Shown: positions 8,929-17,560, counted from the first letter of the stretch. The stretch is 64,000 nt of DNA from JBBDIM01 sp040880405 (GCA_040880405.1 JBBDIM010000109.1:52522-116521), one strand, 5' to 3'. The notes: generated from the letters alone by a model not told the origin. Made by a program: numbers and translations.

Positions 8929-10077
8929 TCAATATTCATCACCTGACTCGACCTTCGGAATTCCCGCCCTACGCGACAGATCGTCCAGCACGGAGCTATC
9001 GTTGATCAACTCTTTAAGCAGTTCCGGCAAGGTCAGCCCGGCCCAGTTCGCCACCTGTTCCAGGGCGTACGAAACGGGTGAGTGGGGTTCCGTTTTCCGG
9101 AAAAAATCGGCCACTTTGCGCAACGCCTTCACCGCCTCGGTCCGGCTTTGGATCGTGCCGACCACCATCCCACCGCCACCACCACCCGCTGGCGCTGCGG
9201 TCCCATCGGCGGAGACCTCGCCGGTGCCGTCCCCTTCGGCCGCCGCGTCCGCGTCGTCCAAGAGATCCGACATCAGCGTCTTGACGGTCGACTGAATCGC
9301 CTCGATTTTTTGCCGAAACGAGGTGAGCGAAGGAGACGTTTCCTCGCCATACGAGTTGGCGGTGCAGTTCTCGTCCAGAAAGGAACCCAGTTCCCGGATG
9401 TTCTGGATAATGAGGTCCAGATCCTCCGCCATGTTTTGCCAGTGCGCGGCGGGCGTCGCCTGGAAGGAATTGTCGAAGGTGCCTCGGTCGACCGCCCCTT
9501 CCTCCAGACGTTTCTGGCGTTCGGAAGAGTCCAGCCCCGAGATTCGGTTCGCTTCGTTGAAATCGGCAAACGAGTACATGCCGCCCGCCCCGTTGGTCAG
9601 GGGCATCGCCATCAGCACGGGAAAGCTCCGCTCCGCGGCCAAGCCGGCAAGCTGGGCCACCGTGTCTTCGTAGCCATCGTCCTCGTCCGGCTCGGGGTGG
9701 ATGTTGGCCCAGTAGCGGCGGCAGATCTCCAGGCAGAGCTTCATCCCGTCGCGGAGGCCCACCACGCCATCGGTCCGGATCAGCGACTCAACCAACCACG
9801 AGGTGACCGATAGATCCTTGGAGTGCTCCGACAAGATCTCCAGCGAAGCGGACTGCACACCCTCCCAGTCGGGATCTTCCAGATCGGGGAATTCCTCATC
9901 CGGAAAGGCCTGGGCCTGGAGCATGTCACGCTCGGCCCGAGTCGACTTCTCGAAGAGGGCCCGCAGGTTGTGGAACAGATCGGATTGCGGCGAGCGGCGG
10001 AGCTCGACACCACTGGGCGATTCCTCTGAAATGGGACTCGCGAGTGCCTCGACATCAATTACTTCGGGAGAAGCCAT
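8929..10077 (-). CDS. tssA: TssA, T6SS baseplate/tail-assembly protein
   Basis: A 382-residue protein with an ImpA_N domain at the start (VEALASPISEESPSGVELRR, then LEILSEHSKDLSVTSWLVES and DGMKLCLEICRRYWANIHPE). Near the C-terminus is HSPVSYALEQVANWAGLTLP, the C-terminal motif of the short TssA class. TssA organises tail-sheath polymerisation from the baseplate. The ATG at 10077 is chosen because the frame extending back to 10194 adds 39 codons that are merely the translated arm and loop of the palindromic element at 10110-10194. A Gly-rich linker lies at roughly residues 285-300. Confidence 0.9.
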   Translation of the reverse strand: MASPEVIDVEALASPISEESPSGVELRRSPQSDLFHNLRALFEKSTRAERDMLQAQAFPDEEFPDLEDPDWEGVQSASLEILSEHSKDLSVTSWLVESLIRTDGVVGLRDGMKLCLEICRRYWANIHPEPDEDDGYEDTVAQLAGLAAERSFPVLMAMPLTNGAGGMYSFADFNEANRISGLDSSERQKRLEEGAVDRGTFDNSFQATPAAHWQNMAEDLDLIIQNIRELGSFLDENCTANSYGEETSPSLTSFRQKIEAIQSTVKTLMSDLLDDADAAAEGDGTGEVSADGTAAPAGGGGGGMVVGTIQSRTEAVKALRKVADFFRKTEPHSPVSYALEQVANWAGLTLPELLKELINDSSVLDDLSRRAGIPKVESGDEY

Positions 10078-10109
10078 AATCCCATTCGCCCTACTAGAAC
10101 TTTTTGAGC

Positions 10110-10194
10110 GTGAAAAAGTGGTCAGGACTCTTTTTCGCAAACCGTTCTCAATTGGAACATGCCAGATGAAAAAGAGTCCTGACCCCTTTTTCAC
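10110..10194. repeat. Family A inverted-repeat element, copy 1
   Basis: Arms 10110-10136 and 10168-10194 are inverted copies (GTGAAAAAGTGGTCAGGACT on the left, the complement of GTGAAAAAGGGGTCAGGACT on the right) around a 31-base loop. The copy at 46569-46654 is nearly identical including the loop, so the whole 85-base unit appears to be the mobile or amplified entity. It separates the sigma-factor gene from tssA. Confidence 0.88.
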
Positions 10195-10313
10195 GGTCCT
10201 CGCAGAGAGTTTCCTCCCTGAGGACCAACGGCCTACAGGCTAATGGTCGGACGGATTGCCGTAAAAGTTGACGAGCAAGTGCGAAATTGGCACCATCGGC
10301 GCATTCGGTACAA

Positions 10314-11000
10314 TTACTCCGCTTGACGTAGCCAGCGTGAAAGTCGCTCGAGCGCGGCGTGGTGCAGTCGGCTCGCCCACGATTTGCTGCGGCCCATCGA
10401 CTCACCCGCTTCTTTGAGAGTCATCCCCTCGAAGTAGGTCAATCGCATCAACTGCTGTTCCTGCGGAGAGAGCGAGTCCAGCATCCGAGCAACCAGTTGT
10501 TGCACTTCTTCGCGTTCCATTTTCCCGTCGGGTGCCTGGGCATGTGGATCGGCCATGCCGGTCAGGGCGTCGCGCGTTTCATCGCCATGGCTGGCGAGGT
10601 AGACCATCGCTAGTTTTTCGGTCGCACCCGCGATCCAGTTGGCGTTCTCTTCCTGGGTCGATTCCGAGGATACGCTCGTCCGGCTGGCCGCGATCGCCTC
10701 GTTTGCCAGCCGTTGATACTTCGCCTGAATCCGCGCGGCATACGAGTTCCAGCTCATTTTCGAGATGCCATCGTAGATGGCACCCCGAATTCGATAATAG
10801 GCAAAGGTCGCGAAACTCGCCCCATGCCCCTCTTCATACGACTGGGCAGCCTCGGCCAAGCCTAGCTGGCCATAGGCGACTAAGTCCTCCATCGCGAACT
10901 GGGCGGGTAGCTTGCGGTGAATCGCCTTGGCTAGTGAAACTACCAACCCCTGGTTCGCTTCGACCAAAGCCTGAGTCGTACTGATATTTATGGAGGTCAT
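10314..11000 (-). CDS. FliA-like sigma-70 family RNA polymerase sigma factor
   Basis: A 228-residue sigma factor. Region 2 is at residues about 10-85 (LPAQFAMEDLVAYGQLGLAE, then FATFAYYRIRGAIYDGIS), the FliA/SigB-type pattern. Region 4 is at about 165-225 (LSPQEQQLMRLTYFEGMTLK, then SKSWASRLHHAALERL, a helix-turn-helix for the -35 element). It lies upstream of tssA on the same strand, separated by 236 bases that include a family A repeat. A small gene precedes it by 3 bases. Position suggests control of the T6SS operon, but a flagellar-type or other role cannot be excluded, and no flagellar gene is nearby. Confidence 0.88.
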   Translation of the reverse strand: MTSINISTTQALVEANQGLVVSLAKAIHRKLPAQFAMEDLVAYGQLGLAEAAQSYEEGHGASFATFAYYRIRGAIYDGISKMSWNSYAARIQAKYQRLANEAIAASRTSVSSESTQEENANWIAGATEKLAMVYLASHGDETRDALTGMADPHAQAPDGKMEREEVQQLVARMLDSLSPQEQQLMRLTYFEGMTLKEAGESMGRSKSWASRLHHAALERLSRWLRQAE

Positions 11001-11003
11001 TGG

Positions 11004-11366
11004 TCAGGACTCGGAAAACTCAGGCCAAAGGCTTGCCAACCGACTTTGTGCCGCGGGATCCTCCGCCAAAGTCTGAGCTAAGGACGCCGACATCGCCAGC
11101 AGCGCTCCTTCACGCAGGGGAAGTCGTGAAAATCGCTTCCTAATGAAGTACATCACGAACCGGGTCAGGGCCTCCAGGTCGTCGTGCGAGGCATGGGGCA
11201 CATCCCGCCGGGCGCGACGCAAGGCCTCTGAAACATCCTCGGCTTTCCCTTCCGACAAGGTCTGTTTGAGCACGTCTTCCAACAATCCCCGAGTGGGATC
11301 CTCGACGTCGTCGCCAGGCGACTTCGCGCGGGAATCATCCCCCGCTCCGGAACGTTCAGCCACCAT
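11004..11366 (-). CDS. Small hypothetical protein upstream of the sigma factor
   Basis: A 120-residue soluble, largely helical protein (MVAERSGAGDDSRAKSPGDD at the start; FVMYFIRKRFSRLPLREGAL centrally). No domain is recognised. It ends 3 bases before the sigma-factor start, so the two are almost certainly co-transcribed and may be translationally coupled. That position is where an anti-sigma or other sigma regulator is often found, but there is no sequence support for that function. No transmembrane segment or Cys/His cluster is visible. Confidence 0.65.
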   Translation of the reverse strand: MVAERSGAGDDSRAKSPGDDVEDPTRGLLEDVLKQTLSEGKAEDVSEALRRARRDVPHASHDDLEALTRFVMYFIRKRFSRLPLREGALLAMSASLAQTLAEDPAAQSRLASLWPEFSES

Positions 11367-11797
11367 AGGATCTCATCCTCTCTACCCCCCCCGCACAATC
11401 CCTATAACGGTCGCAAGTATAACATCGCCATTCAGCCTTCCATAGCATCTTTCACCGCTAGCGGAATATTTTACCCCAACCCGCGCGACTTTAACGGCTA
11501 CGGAGTCTGTACCGCCAGGCCCATGCTAGCCCTGTGCTAGCGATACCATCACCTGTCCGGAAGTTACCGAATTTATTGGGTTTAAGACCATCACTCGGCC
11601 GAAGAATCCGATAGTAGAGCTACACAAGTGGGGGCTGCGGTTCATCCCAAGGCACCAGCTTGCAACTTGCCGAACTAGCGCAAGCGATTGCTCGCGATAG
11701 GACGCCAAGAGGGAAGCACGTGGAGCGGTTACCCGGTCACGTAGTTCACTTCCCTTGGGAGTCGCCATGAACCGTCGTCACGCTAAAGGAGTTAGCG
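11367..11797. other. Intergenic region between divergent genes
   Basis: 431 bases between the minus-strand sigma-factor pair and the plus-strand TolC-like gene. It should hold divergent promoters, but no convincing -35/-10 pair was found. A clear ribosome binding site AAGGAG lies at 11786-11791. No supported gene was seen. Confidence 0.5.
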
Positions 11798-14140
11798 GTG
11801 TTTAGTCGCCTTTCACAATGGATCGTCGTAGTTGCGACGTGCGTTTCCATTTCGCTCAGCGGTTGCTCGCTGAAGTGCTGGAAGCGGTACGATTGTCCCG
11901 ATCCGCCGGCGTACGACGAGGGATTGTTGGTTGAATACGCGGATCGCGGCCTGAAAATCACCGAGCCGGAGCCGAATGTCTGCGAAGAGTTTGACTTCAG
12001 CAACCTGCCCATCTCTCCCGACGCGATCGACCCGACGGCACCGCCGGAAGACCTCTACTGGGATCTGACCCTGGAAGAGGTGATTCATGAAGCCCTGCAA
12101 AACTCTGAGATGATGCGCGATCTGGGTGGCGTTTTGCGGAACCCATTCGCGTTGGCCACCATTTACGACCCCGCCATCACCTATACCGATGGACGGTTTG
12201 GTGAAGAGGCGGCCCTGAGTGATTTCGATGCCCAGGTCACCGGCCGGGCGTTCTTCGAGCAAAACGACCGCGGATTCAATAACGTGTCGGTCGGGCAGGG
12301 TGGTTTCTTCAAACAGGACTATCACAACTACGAGTTGGGACTCAGCAAGCGCAGCGCCACCGGCGGTCTGTTCGCCTTGCGTAATGTTACCCAGTACGAC
12401 AATAACAACCAAAGCGACTCCGCCTTGTTCCCGCACTCTTGGGACACCTACGCGGAGGCCGAATTGCGGCAACCGTTACTCCAAGGGGCGGGCGTTGAAT
12501 TCAACCGGATCGCCGGACCGAACTCCACGCCTGGTTTCGCCAACGGGGTGTTGATCGCTCGAACTCGGACTGACATCTCGCTGGTTGATTTCGAGATCGG
12601 TCTGCGGAACCTGATTAGCGATGTCGAGAACGCCTACTGGGACCTGTACTTCGCCTACCGCGACTTGGACGCCAAGATCGAGGCCCGCGACAACGCCCTG
12701 CAAGTTTGGAAAAACGCCGACGCGGACGACATCGTCGGCCGAGCCGGAGTCCAAGACGCCGATCAGGCTCGTGAGCAGTATTACCGCTTCGAGTCGGAAG
12801 TGATCAACGCCCTGCATGGCCGCTTGGTCGAACGAACCCGGACCAACAACGGAACCCTCGGCGGTACCTTCAATAACCCAGGCGGTGTCCGCGTCGCGGA
12901 ACGTCGGCTCCGCGTGATCACCGGCCTGCCGGCCACCAGCGGACGATTGATCCGTCCGGCGACCGAAGCCCCCGTGGCCCGCGTCAGTTTCGAATGGGAC
13001 GCCGTGGCGATGGAATCGGTCGCCCGACGACCGGAACTGCGGCGGCAAAAATGGGTGATCAAGCAGAAGGAACTGGAGCTGCTGGCGAACCGCAACTTCC
13101 TGATGCCAAATCTCGACCTGGTCGCTCGGGCCAGGGCCCGGGGTTTCGGTCAAGACCTGATCGGACAAAACGCCACCATGGCCAACGAGAGCGCTTTCCA
13201 AAGCCTCACCGATGGCGATTTCAGCGAGTATCAACTCGGGTTGGAGTTCAACATGCCACTCGGCTTCCGCCGCGGTCATGCCGCTGTCCGGAGTTCGGAA
13301 CTGCAAGTCGCTCGGGCCAGGGCCGTGCTGCGAGAATCGGAACGTCATGTTCTGTACGGCTTGAGCAACACCTATGCCGATATCGACCGCGCCTATCAAG
13401 TGATGGAGGCCCAGTTCAACCGGCGTGAAGCGGCTTACGCCCAGTTGGCCGCCGTCCAGCAGAGCCACGAACGCGGGGCTGCCCCAATCGATCTGCTGCT
13501 AGAAGCCCAACGCCGCGTCGTCGACTCGAACATTCTGTTTTACCAGGCCAGAGTTGACTATGCCTTAGCGATCAAGAACATGCACTTCGAGAAGGGCTCT
13601 TTAATGGAGTTCTATAACATCGCGATGGCGGAAAGCCCTTGGCCGCAAAAGGCCTTGGAAGACGCCCTGATGCGGGACCTAAACAAGCGTCATCATGAAC
13701 AAAACTACATTCTGAATGACGACGTGATCGGCCGCACGCTCCAGATGACCGACACCCTCAGCAAACCGGGTGAAGAGGAAGTATTGGTTCCGCCCACACC
13801 CTCGGCCGCCCCGCCGGAGACCCCGATCGGTACCCGGGGCATTCAATCGGAGAGCGTTCCGACCACCACTGCCTCACCATCCAACCGGCCCGCGGCGTCT
13901 CCTGAGACACCCTCCGCCCCGGCCATGGCCAGAGCAGCGTCGATCCCGAACCCGCTCCGCGACAACGCGGCCCCGGTCACTCGATCGGCCACCACGGTCG
14001 CCTCAAAAGGCCCCGCGGTGAAGAGCCCAGCGGCGGAAAGCCCCGCCCCGGTAGAGGCCCCGATCATCCGCACCGCTGGCGGAGACGCCCCGATCAACTT
14101 CGGTGGCGGGGGAGAGCGGGATGGGATTTGGTTGCATTAG
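11798..14140 (+). CDS. TolC-family outer-membrane efflux lipoprotein
   Basis: A 780-residue protein beginning at a GTG. AAGGAG at 11786-11791 is six bases upstream, a strong reason for this start. Residues 1-23 are a lipoprotein signal with lipobox LSGC (Cys23). The long central part, about 75-620, has the paired helical repeats of outer-membrane efflux proteins (LRNLISDVENAYWDLYFAYR; later YGLSNTYADIDRAYQVMEAQ). The last 130 residues are a Pro/Ala/Ser-rich tail not typical of TolC. It would form the outer-membrane exit duct of a tripartite pump or type I system. The HlyD-like genes at 25-31 kb are possible partners, but they are not adjacent. Confidence 0.85.
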   Translation: MFSRLSQWIVVVATCVSISLSGCSLKCWKRYDCPDPPAYDEGLLVEYADRGLKITEPEPNVCEEFDFSNLPISPDAIDPTAPPEDLYWDLTLEEVIHEALQNSEMMRDLGGVLRNPFALATIYDPAITYTDGRFGEEAALSDFDAQVTGRAFFEQNDRGFNNVSVGQGGFFKQDYHNYELGLSKRSATGGLFALRNVTQYDNNNQSDSALFPHSWDTYAEAELRQPLLQGAGVEFNRIAGPNSTPGFANGVLIARTRTDISLVDFEIGLRNLISDVENAYWDLYFAYRDLDAKIEARDNALQVWKNADADDIVGRAGVQDADQAREQYYRFESEVINALHGRLVERTRTNNGTLGGTFNNPGGVRVAERRLRVITGLPATSGRLIRPATEAPVARVSFEWDAVAMESVARRPELRRQKWVIKQKELELLANRNFLMPNLDLVARARARGFGQDLIGQNATMANESAFQSLTDGDFSEYQLGLEFNMPLGFRRGHAAVRSSELQVARARAVLRESERHVLYGLSNTYADIDRAYQVMEAQFNRREAAYAQLAAVQQSHERGAAPIDLLLEAQRRVVDSNILFYQARVDYALAIKNMHFEKGSLMEFYNIAMAESPWPQKALEDALMRDLNKRHHEQNYILNDDVIGRTLQMTDTLSKPGEEEVLVPPTPSAAPPETPIGTRGIQSESVPTTTASPSNRPAASPETPSAPAMARAASIPNPLRDNAAPVTRSATTVASKGPAVKSPAAESPAPVEAPIIRTAGGDAPINFGGGGERDGIWLH

Positions 14141-14160
14141 AAAGTGGAAGTTCAATGGGT

Positions 14161-14329
14161 GCTGGGTGCCATGCCCACGCCCTCCAACGTGGGCATGCGA
14201 AGTGTGAGATAATCTTGCCTTCTCCGGGCAGTCAGGGGGCCATCTCAGTTTCCGAGGCGGGACGTTGCCGGTGGAAGATTTTCACGCCGGCGGCATGCCC
14301 ATGTTGGAGGGCATGGGCATGGCACCCAG
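14161..14329. repeat. Family B inverted-repeat element, copy 1
   Basis: Terminal arms 14161-14197 and 14294-14329 are inverted copies with core GCCATGCCCACGCCCTCCAA, each itself partly palindromic (CCCACG..CGTGGG). About 95 bases of unrelated sequence lie between. The same arms bound 23121-23350. There is no coding capacity inside, so this is a non-autonomous, MITE-like element. It fills most of the gap between the TolC-like gene and the HTH-Fic pair. Confidence 0.82.
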
Positions 14330-14431
14330 GCGATAACGCAGCTTGAACCGAACAAAGTTGCATTTCGTGTCATGTGTGATACGATTTCTGGGTAAGGGTG
14401 TGATTCTCCGCCCGAAATTAGAAAGCCCTTG

Positions 14432-14809
14432 ATGAGCAACCAAAGCCTGCAAAAGCTGAATACGCGTCGCAAAGAGCTCCGCATGACTTATGGCGTTCTC
14501 GCTTCACGCAGTGGCGTCTCGGAAGCTACGGTCAAACGAATTCTTAGTGGCAAGAGCGCGAAGGTGGGGCTCGACAAAGTCGAGGCCATTACCGCGGCCC
14601 TCGGTCTGCGCTTGGGCATCGAGGACACAAGCGATGCCCACGAGTATCGCCGCTCGGTCGCCATCGAAAAGGCAAGGTGGATCATGCGGCAAGTGCAAGG
14701 GACCTCGGCCTTGGAGTCGCAGGCGCTGCCGGAAGCGGAGTACAACGCCATGATCTCTCGCACGACCGAGGAACTTCTCGCCGGGCCAGCGCGTAGGCTG
14801 TGGGCATAA
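14432..14809 (+). CDS. XRE-type helix-turn-helix protein paired with Fic
   Basis: A 125-residue protein with a lambda-repressor-like HTH at about residues 5-62 (RRKELRMTYGVLASRSGVSE, then ATVKRILSGKSAKVGLDKVE). The C-terminal 60 residues are helical and charged. The ATG at 14432 is used; an in-frame TTG lies one codon earlier. Its TAA overlaps the ATG of the Fic gene by one base (TAATG), so the two are translationally coupled. It is likely a DNA-binding autoregulator and possible antitoxin. I do not see a clear [S/T]xxxE[G/N] Fic-inhibitory motif, so direct inhibition of Fic is unproven. Confidence 0.82.
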   Translation: MSNQSLQKLNTRRKELRMTYGVLASRSGVSEATVKRILSGKSAKVGLDKVEAITAALGLRLGIEDTSDAHEYRRSVAIEKARWIMRQVQGTSALESQALPEAEYNAMISRTTEELLAGPARRLWA

Positions 14810-15414
14810 TGCCGGGCTGGACGCCGATACCCGGTGAGACGCCTATCAACGACCTGTCATTTTTGAAGGTCAAAGGGATCAGCACGCGTCGCGAGCTTAA
14901 CGTGCATGAGGCCGAGAACATCCGTAAAGCGGCCCTGCTTTTTCTCGCCGAAGGGCCTACCCGTAAATCCGCACCGTTTACTTATGATTGGATGCTGCAT
15001 GTCCATAAAATAATGTTCGGCGACGTCTGGGAATGGGCGGGGCAAGTTCGACGGCAAAACCTTTCGATCGGCGTCGAGTATTATATGATTGGCCAAGAAC
15101 TGGGCGGATTGGCGCTCGACATCGATGCTTGGGAAATCCAAAAAGATCTACTGATTGAACAGAGTGCTCGCATTCACCACCGAGCGGTCCAGATTCACCC
15201 ATTTGAGAACGGCAACGGCCGCTGGTCGCGAATGCTGGCGAATATCTGGCTACGGCGTCATGGCTCGCCCCTCATCGCTTGGCCCGAGCCAGCGGTTGGG
15301 TCCAGCGAAAGCCCGATTCGTCAAGAGTACCTCGACGCTATCCGGCAGGCAGATTTGGGCAATCGTCTTCCACTTGAAGCATTGCACCAGCGATATATGG
15401 AACAGGGCTCCTAG
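14809..15414 (+). CDS. Fic-domain protein (mobile mystery protein B type)
   Basis: A 201-residue Fic protein with the complete active-site motif HPFENGNGRWSR starting at His130 (HxFx[D/E]GNGRxxR), so AMP or another nucleotide moiety could be transferred to a target protein. The N-terminus (GWTPIPGETPINDLSFLKVK) and the WEWAGQVRRQNLSIGVEY segment resemble the family called mobile mystery protein B. It starts at an ATG overlapping the stop of the HTH gene. The unit lies between a family B element and a strong hairpin, which fits a small mobile toxin-antitoxin-like cassette. The target is unknown. Confidence 0.85.
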   Translation: MPGWTPIPGETPINDLSFLKVKGISTRRELNVHEAENIRKAALLFLAEGPTRKSAPFTYDWMLHVHKIMFGDVWEWAGQVRRQNLSIGVEYYMIGQELGGLALDIDAWEIQKDLLIEQSARIHHRAVQIHPFENGNGRWSRMLANIWLRRHGSPLIAWPEPAVGSSESPIRQEYLDAIRQADLGNRLPLEALHQRYMEQGS

Positions 15415-15452
15415 CGAGAACACTTGGGACGGCGTGAGCACATTCCCCACCA

Positions 15453-15479
15453 TCCCCGATTTCACCATGAAATCGGGGA
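15453..15479. terminator. Perfect hairpin between convergent genes
   Basis: A 12-bp perfect stem, TCCCCGATTTCA / TGAAATCGGGGA, with a 3-base loop, lies 38 bases after the Fic stop and 36 bases beyond the end of the convergent DUF4013 gene. It lacks a long U-tract, so it may be a repeat-derived hairpin acting as a bidirectional terminator or RNA-stabilising element. Confidence 0.5.
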
Positions 15480-15515
15480 CATGCCGGTTGGTTGCTTGCG
15501 AGCGGGGGCTCCGCG

Positions 15516-16298
15516 TTACTTCGTGGAGATCGCCACCGGTTGGCCCCCGCGGGAGAGATAGATTTGGTAGAGCTGAAAGCAAATGTGTCCGCTTGCCATG
15601 GCGATGATCACCATCGCGAAAAGTAAGCCTACGCACAGAAGAAGCGTTCCCACAAACCCTAACAACCACGAAGTGATCGCGAGGAATAATCCGGCCAAAA
15701 TCTGCTCCAGCCACATCTTGGATACAAAATCTTTGATCCAGTCGAATCTAAAGCCCTCGCTAATTTCATTAGTGAGACCGACTCGAATCAGCGCCGGAAC
15801 CATGACAAACGCAATCCCGATGGAAGTGACAAAATAAAGAAATAGCCCCATCACCACCACCAGTCCCCCGATCGTGTCACCCGCAACGGCGGTCGCGATC
15901 GCGCCCAGGATAATTGTCAGAACATAGACGCCCACGACGATTAGTTGATAACAGATCATCGTCAGCACAACCCATAATCCACGTAGGAGATACGGCCCGA
16001 ATCGATCGAAGTTAAATTCCGGGTACTGGGCTCTACCATAAGCCAGGACAGCCACTACCTCAAACGCATAGCCATAGAGCACCAGGAGCCCTAGGATCGG
16101 AACGATCTGTAGCAGCCCCAACAATAGCACCGTCACCACCCACTTCGGGTGCTCGAAAATATACGTGTAGGCCTGGATGTAGTCCATTGAAGTCCGCCGC
16201 GGCGTGACTCCGGCCACCCCTTCGGCACCTGCCATCGACTCCGCTTCCGGCGAGGCGTACGGGTTTTCTTGTGGGTCTTGCGAGAAATCGGTGCTCAT
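15516..16298 (-). CDS. DUF4013-like multi-pass membrane protein
   Basis: A 260-residue integral membrane protein. The ATG at 16298 overlaps the stop of the upstream esterase (TGATG), which fixes this start; a further upstream Met would add 13 residues inside the esterase gene. After a soluble N-terminus with ENPYASPEAES, a motif common in planctomycete membrane proteins, there are about five hydrophobic segments (WVVTVLLLGLLQIVPILGLL; LTMICYQLIVVGVYVLTIIL; GLVVVMGLFLYFVTSIGIAF). The pattern fits DUF4013, whose function is unknown. Confidence 0.75.
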   Translation of the reverse strand: MSTDFSQDPQENPYASPEAESMAGAEGVAGVTPRRTSMDYIQAYTYIFEHPKWVVTVLLLGLLQIVPILGLLVLYGYAFEVVAVLAYGRAQYPEFNFDRFGPYLLRGLWVVLTMICYQLIVVGVYVLTIILGAIATAVAGDTIGGLVVVMGLFLYFVTSIGIAFVMVPALIRVGLTNEISEGFRFDWIKDFVSKMWLEQILAGLFLAITSWLLGFVGTLLLCVGLLFAMVIIAMASGHICFQLYQIYLSRGGQPVAISTK

Positions 16299-17008
16299 CA
16301 CGTGGTTCCCTGTTGAAGTTGGTGTGTCAAAAGCCACTCGTAGACAGCGGGGCTCTCGTAGGTCCGCGTCCAGCTATCATGCTCGGCGTCCGGATAGATC
16401 GTCAGTTGAATTTGGCCCCCCGCGGCCGTAATTGCCTCCACCATTTCCGTGCTGCGGATTAGTGGCACCACGGGGTCGCGCTCTCCATGGAAAGCCCAGA
16501 GCGGCGTGCTTTTCAGTTTCTCGGCCCACTCCGGATCTCCCCCGCCACAAATCGGCACCGCCGCGGCGAACAGCCCTGGATTCCGGGCCGCTAACGCAAA
16601 GGTACCGTAACCACCGAGGCTCAAGCCAGTGAGGTAGATCCGCGTCGGATCGACGGGCAGGGTTTCACGCAGGTGGTTAATAAGGTGTTCCAGGGCCGTC
16701 AGATAACCATCCATCGTCCACCAGCAATCGGGTCGGCACTGGGGTGAGACGGTGATGAACGGGAAGTCCGCTTGCTGCTCGACAAACGACGGCGGGCCAT
16801 GATCGCGGACCTGCTGGACATCGGTCCCCCGTTGGCCTGCCCCGTGCAAAAACAGCAGCAGCGGGTACTCCCCATCCGGCGACGCCCCCTTGGGCATGTA
16901 TCGCAGGTAGTCTATCTCCGAGGGGCGAACGTGGGCCGGGTTCTCTCCCAGGGGAAGCTCCAAGGTTTGGGCGATCTGCTGGCCTGGCTGGAGACTTGAG
17001 GAGGACAA
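16298..17008 (-). CDS. Cytoplasmic alpha/beta-hydrolase esterase (dienelactone hydrolase/phospholipase-carboxylesterase type)
   Basis: A 236-residue alpha/beta hydrolase. The elbow GLSLGGYG carries Ser130, the acid is Asp178 in GERDPVVP and the His is His210 in AEHDSW. The oxyanion segment LFLHGAGQRG is present. No signal peptide is seen. It resembles small esterases that act on acyl or feruloyl esters; the substrate cannot be told. It is co-translated with the downstream DUF4013 membrane protein through a TGATG overlap. Confidence 0.85.
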   Translation of the reverse strand: MSSSSLQPGQQIAQTLELPLGENPAHVRPSEIDYLRYMPKGASPDGEYPLLLFLHGAGQRGTDVQQVRDHGPPSFVEQQADFPFITVSPQCRPDCWWTMDGYLTALEHLINHLRETLPVDPTRIYLTGLSLGGYGTFALAARNPGLFAAAVPICGGGDPEWAEKLKSTPLWAFHGERDPVVPLIRSTEMVEAITAAGGQIQLTIYPDAEHDSWTRTYESPAVYEWLLTHQLQQGTT

Positions 17009-17063
17009 AGGCGACGATTTCCTATGATAAGGCCGTGAAAAAGGAGGCAGGAAGTGTTTTTTT

Positions 17064-17125
17064 GAAACGCAGAGGCGCGGAGGTCGCAGAGTACGTGCTC
17101 TGCGCTCTCCGCGCCTCTGCGTTTC
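17064..17125. repeat. Family F palindrome, left flank of the GxxExxY gene
   Basis: A 62-base near-perfect palindrome whose arms begin GAAACGCAGAGGCGCGGAGG and end with its complement. A related palindrome is at 17561-17626 on the other side of the GxxExxY gene. Confidence 0.85.
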
Positions 17126-17143
17126 TATTTCTTATTGAGGGCA

Positions 17144-17533
17144 TCACGTTCCCCCCTGATAGTTGTTCACGATTCGATGAACGCCTTCCACCAGGCGGAC
17201 CTCGTGGAAGTTGATTAACAAACCGACGCTGAGATTCATCAATCTAAGGTGGGACAACGTCTGGGCTTTATCCACCGGATGAATCGAGGATTTAGCTTTC
17301 AATTCGACGATGACGAGGCGATTCACGAGCAAGTCGGCGCGAAAACCGCAATCCAGCTTCACGTCGTCGTATACCACGGGGATCGGCTTCTCTGCTTGAA
17401 CTTCGAATTCGTGCTTGCGAAGTTCGTAAACCAAGCAAGCTCGATATGCCGATTCCAATACCCCCGGTCCTAATTGCCGATGAACTTCGATCGCCGCGCC
17501 GATAATCGATTGCGTGATCTCGTTAATGGTCAT
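17144..17533 (-). CDS. GxxExxY family protein
   Basis: A 129-residue protein with the name-giving motif GVLESAY, preceded by IIGAAIEVHRQLGP. Later come LDCGFRADLLVNRLVIVELK, a PD-(D/E)xK-like Asp...Glu-x-Lys arrangement, and LLINFHEVRLVEGVHRIVN. The ATG at 17533 matches the usual family start; a TTG four codons upstream is less likely. The biochemical role is not established; a nuclease-like fold is inferred from the motif. The gene is bracketed by palindromes at 17064-17125 and 17561-17626, a common setting for this family, and looks like an inserted unit. Confidence 0.88.
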   Translation of the reverse strand: MTINEITQSIIGAAIEVHRQLGPGVLESAYRACLVYELRKHEFEVQAEKPIPVVYDDVKLDCGFRADLLVNRLVIVELKAKSSIHPVDKAQTLSHLRLMNLSVGLLINFHEVRLVEGVHRIVNNYQGGT

Positions 17534-17560
17534 TAAAAACTTCAAAGTCTAACTGGATTT

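Noticed and set aside
11002..11012. GGTCAGGACTC word matching the family A arm
   Set aside because: It has no inverted partner nearby and lies at the sigma-factor/hypothetical gene junction; treated as chance.
11526..11768. 80-codon minus-strand frame upstream of the TolC-like gene
   Set aside because: No family similarity and no start signal, and it covers the probable promoter region.
12476..13468. 330-codon minus-strand frame opposite the TolC-like gene
   Set aside because: It is an antisense shadow in GC-rich sequence; the plus-strand frame has a strong ribosome binding site, a lipobox and efflux-protein sequence.
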